Source: an uncultured Bacilli bacterium
GTDB taxonomy: Bacteria > Bacillota_I > Bacilli_A > RF39 > UBA660
NCBI GenBank assembly: GCA_910585915.1
Contig: CAJUGF010000016.1
Coordinates: forward strand, 1-28,079
Length of the DNA: 28,079 bases
Direction: 5' to 3'
Part shown: positions 15,181-23,279 of the stretch, in pieces
Layout of the letters: the number at the start of each line of letters is the position of its first letter
Position numbering within the stretch: position 1 is the stretch's first letter
The notes under the pieces: generated by a model
Told to the model about the DNA's origin: nothing
The model's database searches: none
What the model saw: only the letters and a program-made list of their open reading frames with translations
Program-made: the position numbers and the translations under genes

Positions 15181-15528
15181 ATGAAAAAAGAAAAGCTAAT
15201 TGATGAATTTAATAAGATAAATTCCAATAGTAATTTAAATGAAATTCAAGAATATATTACTAAAATGATGCAAGTCAATGGCTTTAACAATACACCTTTA
15301 GAATTGTTTTGCTACTTGACTGAAGAGGTTGGAGAATTAGCAAAAGAAGTTAGAAAAACAGAAAAAAATATGGATATGGACATAAAAAAGGAATATGACT
15401 CTTGTTTAAAACATGAAATTGCAGATGTATTTATATATTTACTCGCAATATGTAATTCGTATAATATAGATCTTTTAGAAGCTTTTAAAGATAAAGAAAA
15501 GATTAATTTAGATAGGGGTTGGAAGTAA
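15181..15528 (+). CDS. MazG-like nucleotide pyrophosphohydrolase
   Basis: A 115-residue all-alpha NTP-PPase of the MazG/MazG-like superfamily. The metal-binding pattern EEVGELAKE (about residues 42-50) followed by HEIADVFIYL (about 79-88) gives the EExxE...ExxD arrangement that coordinates magnesium and cleaves NTP or dNTP to NMP plus pyrophosphate. A GGAAG site lies about 10 bases before the ATG. The downstream DNA glycosylase-like gene starts 17 bases after its stop. Pairing a nucleotide-pool cleaner with a base-excision enzyme suggests removal of damaged or foreign-type nucleotides, by inference. Confidence 0.85.
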   Translation: MKKEKLIDEFNKINSNSNLNEIQEYITKMMQVNGFNNTPLELFCYLTEEVGELAKEVRKTEKNMDMDIKKEYDSCLKHEIADVFIYLLAICNSYNIDLLEAFKDKEKINLDRGWK

Positions 15529-15545
15529 AAAAGAGAGATGACAAT

Positions 15546-16259
15546 ATGGATAAACAAAAAACTTTTTCAGATAATGTATTAGAATTTAATGAATGGTTAG
15601 CAAATATATCTTTAGAATTATTTGATAATTATACTATTAGTAATCCATTTAGTGGTAAAAATAGAGTACAAATAAGAGAGATTACGAATGCTTTTTATAA
15701 AAAATATTATAATGACAATAATAAAAGATATTTAATACTTGGGAGTTCTCCAGCAAGAAAAGGCACAGCAACAACAGGTATTCCATTTGAAGATGCAAGT
15801 CATCTTTATAAAGAAACTGGTATTATGATTGATAATTTTTATATAAATAAATCATCTTCTGATTTTTTGTATGATGTTATGGAACAATATGGTGGTTGTG
15901 AAAAATTTTATAAGAACTTTTTTATGAATTTTGTATGCCCATTAGGTATAGTAAACGTAAATTCAAAAGGAAATGAAGTTAATTCAAATTATTATGAAAA
16001 TAAAAAATTGGAGAATGCTTTGTACAATTTTATTATTGATTCTTTAAAAAAACAGATTGCTTTTGGAATTGAAACATCTATATGTTATTGTATAGGAAGC
16101 GGAGAAAATTTTAAATTTTTAACAAAAATTAATGAACAATATAAATTTTTTGATCAGATTATTGCTTTGGAACATCCAAGATTTATTATGCAATATAATT
16201 CAAAAGATAGAAATAAATACTTGGATAAATACATTAATGCTTTAAATAATAGAAACTAA
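15546..16259 (+). CDS. SMUG2-like uracil-DNA glycosylase superfamily protein
   Basis: A 237-residue protein with the SMUG2-type pattern: a first motif LGSSPARKGTATTGIPFED at about 65-83 and a late HPRFIMQY block at about 210-217, which holds the histidine of the DNA-intercalating motif. Family members excise uracil or xanthine-type bases. The first motif lacks the usual Asn-Pro-Gly (it reads Ser-Pro-Ala), so activity or specificity may differ. The ATG at 15546 is preferred to an in-frame upstream start at 15519, which would overlap the MazG-like gene. It is probably in one operon with that gene. Confidence 0.75.
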   Translation: MDKQKTFSDNVLEFNEWLANISLELFDNYTISNPFSGKNRVQIREITNAFYKKYYNDNNKRYLILGSSPARKGTATTGIPFEDASHLYKETGIMIDNFYINKSSSDFLYDVMEQYGGCEKFYKNFFMNFVCPLGIVNVNSKGNEVNSNYYENKKLENALYNFIIDSLKKQIAFGIETSICYCIGSGENFKFLTKINEQYKFFDQIIALEHPRFIMQYNSKDRNKYLDKYINALNNRN

Positions 16260-16440
16260 ATTAATAAAAGGATAAGAAAAAATTCTCACAAGTAATTAAA
16301 ATATAGATAAAAATTTATCAAAAAATTCAAGATGAAAAACATTAAAAAAGCAGAATAGAATATTTGTGTCTTAGCCAGTACTGCAAATTTATTTCCACCA
16401 TTTGCAAAATATGGGATTTGTATAGAAAGAGAATTATAAA

Positions 16441-17276
16441 ATGAATGATGTAATTGTAGAAGAAAAGGAAATAGAAAAAGTTGAAAATTTAATCTATGAA
16501 GTTCACGGTTATGTTTGACTATGACTTAGTAAGACTTTATGAATGTTAATGAAACTAAAACCATAAATCAGGCAGTTAATCCCACTTAAATAGATTCCCA
16601 GAAGATTTTATTTTTAATTAACAAATGAATATGGTGGTGTTAGAAAAATGCCATATGTTTTTACCGAACAAGGAGTTGCTATGCTTGCAAGTGTTCTTAG
16701 AACAAGCGTTGCATCTTCAATGAGTATAGATATTATGTGTGCCTTTGTAGTAATGAAAAAGTACATATCTAAAACTTTATTAGAACAGACATGTATAAAT
16801 GAACTTGTTTTAAAAGATTCAAAAGAATTGATTTATTAGAAGAAACATTATCAAAATTTAAAGAAAAAAGTAATCCTTTATTCTTTAACGGACAAATATT
16901 TGATGCATATTCCAAAATAAAAGAAATATTTTCACGAGCTAAAACAAATTTAATAATTGTTGATGCTTACGCAGATATTACTATTTTAGATATAATAAAG
17001 AAATTAAATGTAAATGTTATAGTTATTACAAAGCAAAATGGATTACTTACAAATATGGATATTAAAAAATATAATAATCAGTATCATAATTTAACTATCA
17101 AATATAGTAATACATTTCATGATCGTTATTTTATTATTGATAATAATGAAATTTATCATTGTGTAGCATCTATTAATCATGCTGGTGCTAGAACTTTTAG
17201 TATTAATATATTAGAAGATAAAGAGGTATGTGATGCTCTTAAAAATAAAGCTAATAAAATAATAAGTAAAAAATAA
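16441..17276 (+). pseudogene. ORF6N-domain/PLD-like protein, multiply frameshifted
   Basis: The pieces, read in changing frames, spell an ORF6N phage-type DNA-binding protein. MNDVIVEEKEIEKVENLIYEV comes first, then VMFDYDLVRLYE, NETKTINQAVN, HLNRFPEDFIF, and YVFTEQGVAMLASVLR. A C-terminal domain runs from about 16830 with LIIVDAYAD and FHDRYFIIDN, as in the PLD-like tail common in this family. At least four indels separate the parts, near 16512, 16545, 16585 and 16822, so it is dead. The 180 bases before it (16260-16440) hold only unreadable remnants. Confidence 0.8.
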
Positions 17277-17297
17277 AAACTGAGATTATTCTCAGTT
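17264..17297 (-). terminator. terminator of the ZIP transporter gene
   Basis: On the minus strand AACTGAGA-ATAA-TCTCAGTT is followed by TTTATTTTTT. It lies 22 bases past the transporter stop codon. Confidence 0.8.
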
Positions 17298-17319
17298 CCT
17301 AACATTTAAAGTGGAATCA

Positions 17320-18123
17320 TCATCCTAATGCTATATCTAGGATCATCATTAGGGAAAAACCGATTAGGGTAAATAAGGCCATTAAGTCTTTTTTTTGATT
17401 TGTTTGGCTTTCTGGGATTAGTTCTTCAACAACAACATATATCATTGCTCCAGCTGCGAATGCTAATAAAAATGGTAATAAACTTTGCATTTTCATCACA
17501 AGTATGGCTCCAATAATTCCCGCAATTGGTTCTACAATACCACTTAATTGCCCTAAAAAGAAAGCTTTGTTTCTACTCATTCCTTCTCTTCTTAGGGGCA
17601 TACTGACTGCAGTTCCTTCTGGAAAGTTTTGAAGGCCTATTCCGAGAGCTAATGTCCATGCTGCCATAAGAGTTGCCCCATCAAGACCATATATTACAGA
17701 TCCAAAGGCAACACCAACAGCCATACCTTCAGGAATATTATGAAGAGTAATGGAGCTTACTAGCATTACGCAACGTTTAAAGCCTAGATTTTTTTTGCCC
17801 TTTTTATGTTTTTTTTCATAAAGATCATAAATTTTATCTCCAATATATAAGAGAATTCCACCACTAAAAAATCCTAAAAACACTACAAGCCATGGAATCA
17901 TATTTAAATTTTCGGCCATAGAGATTGCTGGTGCAATTAAAGAAAAGAATGAAGCTGCAATCATGACTCCTCCCGCAAATCCAAGCATTCCATCCATTAT
18001 ATTTTTATTTACTTTTTTAAAAAAGTAGACTAGTGATGCTCCAATAGCAGTGATACTCCAAGTAAAGAGAGTAGCAAGTCCAGCTTGAATGATGGGATTT
18101 AAGGATAAAATTATTTCTAACAT
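17320..18123 (-). CDS. ZIP-family divalent metal transporter
   Basis: An eight-helix integral membrane protein of 267 residues that would import zinc or other divalent metals (GufA/ZupT-like branch). The metal-binding helices carry LHNIPEG (H128, E132) and LQNFPEG (N166, E169), the diagnostic pair for the family. A hydrophilic lysine/histidine-rich loop (about 103-115) precedes them. AAGGAGG lies 5 bases before the ATG. It has its own terminator and is transcribed divergently from the 844-residue protein gene. It marks the return to chromosomal DNA. Confidence 0.93.
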   Translation of the reverse strand: MLEIILSLNPIIQAGLATLFTWSITAIGASLVYFFKKVNKNIMDGMLGFAGGVMIAASFFSLIAPAISMAENLNMIPWLVVFLGFFSGGILLYIGDKIYDLYEKKHKKGKKNLGFKRCVMLVSSITLHNIPEGMAVGVAFGSVIYGLDGATLMAAWTLALGIGLQNFPEGTAVSMPLRREGMSRNKAFFLGQLSGIVEPIAGIIGAILVMKMQSLLPFLLAFAAGAMIYVVVEELIPESQTNQKKDLMALFTLIGFSLMMILDIALG

Positions 18124-18220
18124 AAATACCTCCTTATAATTAATTTATTCATTGGGGGCATTTGTACTTGGGCAAATATCTTAGTAATTTATATTTTTTA
18201 TTTTTCGTCATTATTCTTCA

Positions 18221-18249
18221 TTGTTTCTTTTCTTTTTTTATGATATAAA
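18221..18249 (+). promoter_or_regulatory. promoter of the 844-residue protein gene
   Basis: TTGTTT at 18221-18226, a 17-base spacer and an extended TGA-TATAAA at 18241-18249. The transcript would start about 10 bases before the coding region, giving a very short leader. Confidence 0.45.
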
Positions 18250-18266
18250 TATATTATACTGGAGTG

Positions 18267-20798
18267 ATGTGTGTGGATTTTGATATATCTTTAAAGAATC
18301 AAATACAAGAAATAGAAAAGGAATTTCAAGAATATCGGCAAAACGTTGTAGCTGAAAAATATCGAGATAATTTAGATGAGTTTGAACATCTTTTAGAAAA
18401 AGCTCATAAAGCAATGGATAAATTTGTTGAAGACCATAAGATACATATGACACCTGAAGATATGGAGCGAGTTATTTCCGCATCTCATGAATGTGTAGAT
18501 TATATTGAAAATAATTATAAGATGATGAAAGAGATTATTGGTAGAGATCGGTCTATCAGTGGTGCTACTGCAGATTATTTGTGGGCTAAAAATTTAATTG
18601 TTAAGCACATGTTGTTACGCGAAGAAGTGAAGAAAAATCTGCTTTATATTGAAAAGATTTCTTATCAAATGCGCACTGATTATTTGAAAACACATTCTTT
18701 GGAACAATTGAATGAAAAGTTTGTTACTATTTCTAATTCTCAAGGAATGCCTAGGATTATTGCACGTGAATATGCTGAAAAATTTGAGAGTATGACCAAA
18801 ATGAGTAGTGATCTTTTGTTACTCTTACAGCAAGATTTGAAAAAATTACAAGATCTTTATAATTCTTATGCCGAAAAGAAGGATCCCATAGATTTAGGGA
18901 TTATTTCTAGTTCTTTTTCTAATGAAAAAGATAATTTACTAAGTGATGAACAGCTTGATCAAGAAGAGAAAAAAACTGTGGACCTTCTTCATAAGTTATT
19001 TAGTGTTAATGGAATGAAGGAAAAAATCAAATTTTCGTTTGAGGGTAAAGAGTATACAGTGCTTATTTCGAGTGGACAAAAATTTAAATTTTTAGATAAT
19101 TTAAGTTCTTTAGCTTATTTGCGTTCTATTAAGAAGGCTAGAAAAGAAATTGTTCAAACAGAAGAAGTTTCTATGAAGATTGATGAAGATTTGGTGGAAG
19201 TTAAAATTGATCATGGAATGATTGAAACTATGACAAATCAACAGGCTACATCGTATTTACAATCTATCATGCTTCGCATTGAGAATATGAAAAGTATGAA
19301 TTTGTTATCCGTTTATGATGCGACTTATAATAAGAAGCAAGTTCCAGCTCTTTATATTAATGAGTATGAAGATTGCAAAAGATTACTTCAAGAAATTGCT
19401 TTCCGAGTTGATAAACAGTATTTAAGCACTTTATCATTAGTGGATAAAGAAAAATATTATCATAAATTGATGTATCAGATAACAAAATCTGATCGTAAAC
19501 CAAGAATGCTTGTTAATGGTGTGGAAATTCCAATTATTTATTATAAGTCGTATATTTTTTGTCATAATGCTCTTCAAAGTAAGGAGTTGAAAGAAGTAGT
19601 AGAAACACAAAAAAGAATTGGTGCTTCACCAGATCCGCTTTTAATTGAAGAGAAACCTTATCATTCTGAATATGTAATTGATGAAGATTATGTAAAAAGA
19701 TTGGATGAAAAAAGACAGTTGTCTTATTATGCAAATATGATTGGAAAAATTGCTTCTAGTGGTATAACTCCAACTGTTGTTTATAAATCATTTGGGGTAA
19801 AATTAGAAATTCCAGTCCTTTATGTTACAATGGTTCAAGAGTGTGAAAGAAGGGCTAGTGAACTAAAGGAAACTTTATCTTATAAAATTGATGAAGAATT
19901 AGTTTCCTCAAAATCTTTGCCTGAACAAAATAGATATTATCGAGATTTGATTCGTCGTATTTCAAATTCTGATAAGAAGCCTAAAATAACAGTAGATTAT
20001 AAGGGCATGCCTTTAGAAATTCCAGAGGCGTATCTTTCAACTTATAAAGAGTGTGTAAATCGTTTAGAAGAGCTTCAAAAGAGGATACCTGCTTTTCAAC
20101 CAACGAAGCCAGAAAAGAGTTATAAAGTAAAAAAAGTACGTAAGCCAATAACTCAAAAGGTGAAAGATTTCTTAAAAAAGATTCCAAATCGTGTTAAAGT
20201 AGCTTTAGGTGCAGTTGCTACTGCTGCTACAGTTGTTACTTCATTTGTTGCTGGCTATCAAATGGGAAGTAAACACGTAGAAGAGCCAGTTGAAGCTCCT
20301 GTTGCTATTGATATTTCTGATTTGTCTTCTAGTTATAATGTAGATGAAGAAAATATAAATGAAGCTAATGATAAGATTGATCAGTGGGCAGAAGCTGTGA
20401 CGCAAAGTGCTGTTTCACAGTTTGGAACAACATTTACTTTAAATGAAAACGCTATGGTTCATACTGATCCTTATGATTTAAGTAATCCAAAACCGATCTA
20501 TTCTGGTTTTCAAAAATCACTATGTTCTATTGTTAATATTAGTATTAAAATGCCAGATGGAACAATTCAAGATGTTAATTTTACACGAGAAAATGCTCAA
20601 AATTTAGTTAATGATTTGATTTCACAAGGTGGTGTTGTTGAAACTGTTGGTTTTGTGGCAGAGGAAGCAGAAGCTCATTATCGTGAAAACGGACTTCCTA
20701 CTGGGTATATTACTTTAGATAAAGTAAAAATTGATACTCGTTCTACGGATTTGTCTTCACAAATTATGGATTATTTAAGTCAAGGAAGGAGTCGCTAG
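18267..20798 (+). CDS. large repeat-bearing single-pass membrane protein, function unknown
   Basis: The long N-terminal part (about 1-610) is helical and charged and contains about five diverged repeats of 70-90 residues. Their pattern is an acidic start, SL-x(2-5)-YY or YL, an I-x-x-S/SDxKP stretch, an IPxxY strand and Y-x-x-C. Clear copies begin near 300, 383, 472 and 542, with a weaker one near 139. A basic stretch (612-645) leads to one transmembrane helix (645-667), leaving an outside domain of about 175 residues. The repeats should face the cytoplasm. Start may be GTG 18264, ATG 18267 or GTG 18273; GGAG lies at 18261-18264. The DUF1292 gene follows by one base, so they are co-expressed. 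Confidence 0.7.
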   Translation: MCVDFDISLKNQIQEIEKEFQEYRQNVVAEKYRDNLDEFEHLLEKAHKAMDKFVEDHKIHMTPEDMERVISASHECVDYIENNYKMMKEIIGRDRSISGATADYLWAKNLIVKHMLLREEVKKNLLYIEKISYQMRTDYLKTHSLEQLNEKFVTISNSQGMPRIIAREYAEKFESMTKMSSDLLLLLQQDLKKLQDLYNSYAEKKDPIDLGIISSSFSNEKDNLLSDEQLDQEEKKTVDLLHKLFSVNGMKEKIKFSFEGKEYTVLISSGQKFKFLDNLSSLAYLRSIKKARKEIVQTEEVSMKIDEDLVEVKIDHGMIETMTNQQATSYLQSIMLRIENMKSMNLLSVYDATYNKKQVPALYINEYEDCKRLLQEIAFRVDKQYLSTLSLVDKEKYYHKLMYQITKSDRKPRMLVNGVEIPIIYYKSYIFCHNALQSKELKEVVETQKRIGASPDPLLIEEKPYHSEYVIDEDYVKRLDEKRQLSYYANMIGKIASSGITPTVVYKSFGVKLEIPVLYVTMVQECERRASELKETLSYKIDEELVSSKSLPEQNRYYRDLIRRISNSDKKPKITVDYKGMPLEIPEAYLSTYKECVNRLEELQKRIPAFQPTKPEKSYKVKKVRKPITQKVKDFLKKIPNRVKVALGAVATAATVVTSFVAGYQMGSKHVEEPVEAPVAIDISDLSSSYNVDEENINEANDKIDQWAEAVTQSAVSQFGTTFTLNENAMVHTDPYDLSNPKPIYSGFQKSLCSIVNISIKMPDGTIQDVNFTRENAQNLVNDLISQGGVVETVGFVAEEAEAHYRENGLPTGYITLDKVKIDTRSTDLSSQIMDYLSQGRSR

Positions 20799-20799
20799 T

Positions 20800-21051
20800 A
20801 TGGAGTTGTATGATATTGTTACTTTAGATAATGATCGTGATTATTCTGTGATTAAAATGGAAGAATATCAGGGTGAAACTTATTGTATGCTTATTGAAGT
20901 TGATAAGGAAGAAAATCCGATGGAAGAGTTATTAATTCTTCGCAAGGTTTCTTTAAATGATAAAGAGTTTGAATTTGAAGAACTCTCACCTGAAATGCTT
21001 CAGGAAGTTGCAGAAGTTTTTAAAGATCAATTTTTAAATGAAGAAGAGTAA
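20800..21051 (+). CDS. DUF1292 domain protein
   Basis: An acidic 83-residue protein matching DUF1292, small proteins widespread in Bacillota (the B. subtilis YrzB group) with no settled function. It reads DIVTLDNDRDYSV, then YCMLIEVD and the EELLILRKV strand, ending in a glutamate-rich tail. The ATG follows the upstream TAG by one base, with AAGGAG about 10 bases earlier, so translation is probably coupled to the membrane-protein gene. A terminator follows. Confidence 0.9.
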   Translation: MELYDIVTLDNDRDYSVIKMEEYQGETYCMLIEVDKEENPMEELLILRKVSLNDKEFEFEELSPEMLQEVAEVFKDQFLNEEE

Positions 21052-21071
21052 AGTTTAGCTTTTGTAAATAA

Positions 21072-21104
21072 AAATGTAAACCTAATAATGGTTTACATTT
21101 TTTT
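21072..21104 (+). terminator. rho-independent terminator
   Basis: AAATGTAAACC and GGTTTACATTT make an 11-bp perfect stem with a 7-base loop, running into Ts. It ends the two-gene operon. Confidence 0.9.
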
Positions 21105-21163
21105 GGTAATTGTTGACAGATTAAAATCTTTTGTTTTTTTTATAATAAGATTAGGTGGTTCTT

Positions 21164-21496
21164 ATGTCAAAACTTCTTCAGATAATTTGTTTATGTTCTC
21201 TCTTAGTGCTTTTTGTTAGTCCAAAGTTTGTTTATAGTGAAGAAAGGAAAAGTTATTATATTATGGAAAATATTAAAACTTTATCTGATTTTTTAAAAGA
21301 ACAGGATTACTTTGAAAATATTACTCAAATATGTCATGAAGAAGAGTGTTTTGCAATTGACATTCATGATTTAAAACATTCGTTACAATCTATTGAACAA
21401 AAGGTTCTTACTCGAATTCAATTACAGTATGGAAAAGAGGTTGCTTTACAAACAGAATTAAAAGGCTTTTCGATTACTAGGATTTTAACGCGTTAG
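21164..21496 (+). CDS. small exported protein of unknown function
   Basis: A 110-residue protein with a classic signal peptide: Lys at position 3, a hydrophobic core to about residue 20 and a possible cleavage near FVYS-EE. The mature part is about 85 residues, mixed charge, with two cysteines in the ICHEEECF segment that could form a disulphide. The ATG at 21164 after TAGGTGG is chosen over in-frame GTG and upstream starts. TATAAT at 21141-21146 is a likely -10. It converges on the radical SAM gene, the two coding ends overlapping by 12 bases. No family recognised. Confidence 0.65.
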   Translation: MSKLLQIICLCSLLVLFVSPKFVYSEERKSYYIMENIKTLSDFLKEQDYFENITQICHEEECFAIDIHDLKHSLQSIEQKVLTRIQLQYGKEVALQTELKGFSITRILTR

Positions 21497-23035
21497 TTTT
21501 CCTTGGTAAGAGTCTCTTTTTTCTAATTCTTTGTTGATGTCGTTTAATATAACAAATTTTTTTAAAACCCATGAAGGAGCAATTAGGTCTTCTTTTTTGG
21601 GATCTCCAGTAATGCGATGAATGATAATATTTTCTTTTAATTGTTCTAATTGATTGCAGACAATGTCAATATATTCTTCTTTTGTTAAGATTGGAAAGGG
21701 TTTTTTTTGATACATTTTTTCTAATGGAGTATTTTTTAAAATATGTAACATGTGAATTTTGATGCCCCAAATGGGTAATGTATTTACATATTTTACAGTG
21801 TCTATCATCATTTCTTTGCTTTCACCTGGAAGTCCATTAATAATATGCACTATGATTTTTATTTTTCTTTTATGAAGTTCTGTGACCATTTTTTCAAAAT
21901 TTTCTAATGTATGGCCTCTTTTTATTAGTTTTAATGTAGAATTGTGTATTGATTGTAATCCTAGTTCAATAGTTAAGTCAGTACGTTTGTTTAGATCTTC
22001 TAAATAATCTAGTGTTTCTTTTGATATGGCGTCACTGCGGGTTGCAATATTTAATCCAATAACGCCATCAAGTTTTAAAACACTTTCATATTTCTCTTTT
22101 AAAACGTTTAAGGGAGCATAAGTATTAGTTCCAGCTTGAAAGTAAGCTATGTATTTTCCATTACTCCATTTTTTTTCCATTTCTTTTTTGATTTTTTTGA
22201 ATTGTGTTATGATATTATCTTCTTTATTTCCAGCAAAATCTCCAGATTCATTGCTGCAAAAAATGCAGCCAGAGCCATTTTCTTTGTTGGGACAAGAAAA
22301 TCCTGCATTTAAACTAATTTTATAAACTTTACATTTGTATTTTTCTTTATAATATTCATCAACAGTGTGGTATCTTTTGATGTTTGGATAAGCTATTTTG
22401 GGTAAATTATATTTCTTTCTTAAAAATTGATCGACTTTTTGAAATATTTTTTGTAGTTCGTATGTGTGGAGCAAGTAATATGCTACTTCTTTTAAAAAAA
22501 ATTCATATTCTTCACTTTTTAAGTAAGTTTTGCTATATCCTTTGGGACCATATTTTTTTTCAATATATTTGTAACATCCCCAAAACATTTCTTCAAAGGT
22601 ATAATCTGGATAAAATTCTAAGTAATAGCTTTCTGTGCTTCTTAGTATTCCTTTGATAGAAGTAAAGCGGTCTGAGGTAGAAATGATTTTTCCATATATG
22701 GAACGAGGAGTATTTTTGGAAGAGGAACGGTGATCTTCAACAGCTTCTTTCATAATTTTTCTTTCTTCATCTGTAAAGAAGATTGGAAGTATTTTGTCTT
22801 TTTCTAATATTTTAGCTGAATTTTTCTCATGATTTTCTCTTCCTTGGTAACATGCAATGTCATGATATACTGCAATGGTATAAACCATATCTAAGTTTAC
22901 ATTTTGATCTTTTGCAAGTTTTAAGCTTCTTTCAATTACTTCGTAAATATGCCAACTCTGATGAGCCCAATCATTTCTTTCATATAAAGGAATTATTTTT
23001 TCTTTTAAATATTTTTTTAATTCTCTGTTAATCAT
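21485..23035 (-). CDS. HD hydrolase-radical SAM fusion (TIGR01212/YtqA-like)
   Basis: Residues 1-195 form an HD-domain phosphohydrolase-like unit, with H25/H29, HD at 58-59, a DHR at 101-103 and a SD at 121-122. Residues from about 210 to 516 form a radical SAM protein of the TIGR01212 family (YhcC/YtqA): C248, C257 and C260 would hold the iron-sulphur cluster, followed by YFQAGTNTYAP and LGLQS. The YtqA branch has been linked to wobble-uridine tRNA modification (mnm5U pathway), from memory. The family member alone is usually about 310 residues, so the HD part is an added domain. AGAGGTG precedes the ATG. It diverges from the GH31 gene. Confidence 0.88.
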   Translation of the reverse strand: MINRELKKYLKEKIIPLYERNDWAHQSWHIYEVIERSLKLAKDQNVNLDMVYTIAVYHDIACYQGRENHEKNSAKILEKDKILPIFFTDEERKIMKEAVEDHRSSSKNTPRSIYGKIISTSDRFTSIKGILRSTESYYLEFYPDYTFEEMFWGCYKYIEKKYGPKGYSKTYLKSEEYEFFLKEVAYYLLHTYELQKIFQKVDQFLRKKYNLPKIAYPNIKRYHTVDEYYKEKYKCKVYKISLNAGFSCPNKENGSGCIFCSNESGDFAGNKEDNIITQFKKIKKEMEKKWSNGKYIAYFQAGTNTYAPLNVLKEKYESVLKLDGVIGLNIATRSDAISKETLDYLEDLNKRTDLTIELGLQSIHNSTLKLIKRGHTLENFEKMVTELHKRKIKIIVHIINGLPGESKEMMIDTVKYVNTLPIWGIKIHMLHILKNTPLEKMYQKKPFPILTKEEYIDIVCNQLEQLKENIIIHRITGDPKKEDLIAPSWVLKKFVILNDINKELEKRDSYQGKLTR

Positions 23036-23226
23036 CTTGTTTTTTCACCTCTTTTTAAATTTTATCAAATTTTTATTATGAGATAATAAAAAAGTATGAT
23101 TAATCTTAATTGATTTTTTACTTGAATGATTTTTAATAATTTAAAGACATCGAGATTTATGGAAATAAATCTATAAGTTTTAGAGGAGATGTGCTATTTT
23201 TTTCTTGTAGAATTATAGTTGGTACA

Positions 23227-23255
23227 TTGATAAGAAGTTTAAAACATGATAGAAT
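23227..23255 (+). promoter_or_regulatory. promoter of the GH31 gene
   Basis: TTGATA at 23227-23232, a 17-base spacer and TAGAAT at 23250-23255. The AGAGGGTGA ribosome site follows just before the ATG. Confidence 0.55.
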
Positions 23256-23279
23256 TATTTAGAATAAGAGGGTGAAGTT

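Noticed and set aside
16648..16839. Standalone 63-residue gene
   Set aside because: It is the middle fragment of the broken ORF6N gene; flanking frames supply the missing parts.
17055..17276. Standalone 73-residue gene
   Set aside because: It is the C-terminal piece of the same ORF6N/PLD-like pseudogene; homology continues upstream without a start codon.
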